In this document: piece by piece, positions 63,324 to 64,000 of the stretch
Layout of the letters: every line of letters starts with the position of its first letter
How positions within the stretch are numbered: position 1 is the stretch's first letter
Position numbers and translations under genes: made by a program
Assembly: GCF_006770285.1 (NCBI RefSeq)
Contig: NZ_CP017195.1
Coordinates: 1-64,000 of the forward strand
Source of the DNA: Lactococcus paracarnosus
Lineage (GTDB): Bacteria > Bacillota > Bacilli > Lactobacillales > Streptococcaceae
Reading direction: 5' to 3'
DNA: 64,000 nt
Notes under the pieces: generated by a model
The model's database searches: none
The model's input: the letters and a program-made list of their open reading frames with translations, nothing else
Told to the model about the DNA's origin: nothing

Positions 63324-64000
63324 ATAAAAATAAATAAAAAAATATCTTTTTAAAATTTATTTTTATAGTGTAAATATTTTATATTAATCTGAATAAGTTT
63401 GTTAAGTTCTAGGTGGGGGCATACCCACCCCTCCCCCCGTTTGCTCCGTCGTTCAGCAGTCATTGCACATATTTTCTCGCGCGAGATTTTAAAATGATAA
63501 GAGCTAGACTATTGGTAATAGTTTAGTCTTTTTGATCACAAGGATAAACCTTTTAACAGCAATGATTTATAGACTTTCGTAACTCGAATATGCTAATGCT
63601 GATCACTTACTTTAGCCCCCACCTTTACATCTAAAATTGTAATCACTTAAAGGAACGGGTAGGATAGGTGTTTCCAAATTTACGGAAATTCGGAAAAACT
63701 TTTTTTTGATATAGAATGGCTTAACAGAGCCGTATGTAGGCTTTAAAAATCCCCTTGTTGCGTACAAGAGGTGTATAAAAAGGCCTATTTTTCGCAACGT
63801 CATAGCATATAAGAGAATAATTTTAGAAATACTAGCAAGGTTTTAAAAGATATCTAGGGAAATTTTTGGGGGGTATATGTTTATCTTATTTATAATTTGA
63901 TTTTTATATTAATTAATAGCAACAAATTATAAAAAAATCGCTTACGAAATATTTTTAATTATGCTATACTGATTTTTGTTTGATAGAAAAGGAGGGCATT
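63324..64000. other. Gene-free region with palindromes, terminator and an outgoing promoter
   Basis: No gene is supported in these 677 bases. Seen: hairpin GGTGGG/CCCACC (63412-63429), palindrome TCTCGCGCGAGA (63475-63486), terminator-like ACTATT/AATAGT with TTTTT (63508-63533). Near the end is TTACGA (63942-63947), 17 bases, TATACT (63965-63970) with extended TG, followed by AAAGGAGGG (63988-63996), i.e. the promoter and ribosome site of a gene starting beyond the window. Confidence 0.5.
63942..63996 (+). promoter_or_regulatory. Promoter and ribosome-binding site of a gene beyond the right edge
   Basis: TTACGA (63942-63947), 17-base spacer, TATACT (63965-63970, preceded by TGC), then AAAGGAGGG (63988-63996) in the last bases. 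Confidence 0.6.

Larger units (their letters stand above)
58073..64000. mobile_element. Second integrative element, left part (continues past the window)
   Basis: Starts with an integrase on the minus strand and carries a Prim-Pol-type replication module on the plus strand, a divergent layout like phage-inducible islands or plasmid-derived integrative elements. Small accessory genes and a ParB-like relic lie between. No capsid, relaxase or other transfer gene is visible in the part present. Base composition is more AT-rich than the core genes before it. Confidence 0.7.

Noticed and set aside
63412..63429. Further tRNA-Lys att core (GGGGGCAT)
   Set aside because: Only eight bases match and they lie within a local hairpin; no tRNA arm or scar terminator follows.
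63612..63803. 63-codon minus-strand frame near the right end
   Set aside because: No ribosome site, low-complexity T-rich origin, no recognisable feature.

Overview
The window is chromosomal DNA of a low-GC Gram-positive coccus, most probably a Lactococcus-type Lactobacillales member (inference). The evidence is the parB–oriC–dnaA arrangement with no parA beside parB, the uppS-cdsA-(dxr)-rseP-proS and araT-recO gene orders, CcpA-type cre and Gram-positive promoter signals, and AGGAGG ribosome sites. dnaA lies at the left edge on the minus strand, so the origin of replication is at about 1.4-1.7 kb and the rest of the window is one replication arm, where most core genes run left to right.

Layout. 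1-12.4 kb: dnaA, oriC, parB, small housekeeping genes (trhO, tag, DUF975, yajC) and the envelope/isoprenoid operon uppS-cdsA-dxr-rseP-proS. 12.6-12.83 kb: a 6S-like RNA with its own promoter and a cre-like site, followed by an apparently leaderless TMEM175-type channel gene. 13.56 kb: tRNA-Lys(CTT).

13.6-37.0 kb is the most unusual part. The 3' end of the tRNA-Lys gene (core TGCAGGGGGCAT) recurs at 23.49, 24.33, 26.16 and 31.36 kb, with degenerate copies at 34.28 and 36.96 kb. Every copy, and a core-less scar at 33.35 kb, is followed by a small hairpin terminator of one of only three sequence families. This looks like serial insertion of integrative elements into one tRNA site. The newest, leftmost element still has integrase, excisionase and a Rep_trans initiator and carries a type III restriction-modification pair. 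The older units have lost or decayed integrases and keep cargo: an immunity-like gene, MFS pumps, a radical-SAM RiPP locus with an intact precursor but a broken maturase, a LytTR regulator with small membrane proteins, a methyltransferase and an ABC-2 transporter. Two genes of the newest element's replication module have perfect Shine-Dalgarno sites but AUU and AUA where AUG is expected.

37.0-49.6 kb is core again: EamA transporter, MerR with a textbook 19-bp-spacer promoter, an OhrR-like MarR repressor with a 36-bp palindrome, a flavin disulfide reductase, a bacteriocin immunity gene, araT with a leader terminator, recO, GDPD, an HD hydrolase, trpS, a YbiT-like ABC-F protein and a Cof phosphatase. 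50.0-57.0 kb holds a surface-structure locus: a frameshifted coiled-coil gene, a pseudopilin, a PilO-like protein overlapping it, and a 1432-residue membrane-anchored beta-helix adhesin-like protein, with no pilus motor genes nearby. After an azoreductase gene, 58.07 kb to the end is the left part of a second integrative element (integrase, pentapeptide-repeat protein, small ORFs, Prim-Pol replication module) that runs past the window edge. No CRISPR array or intact insertion sequence was seen.
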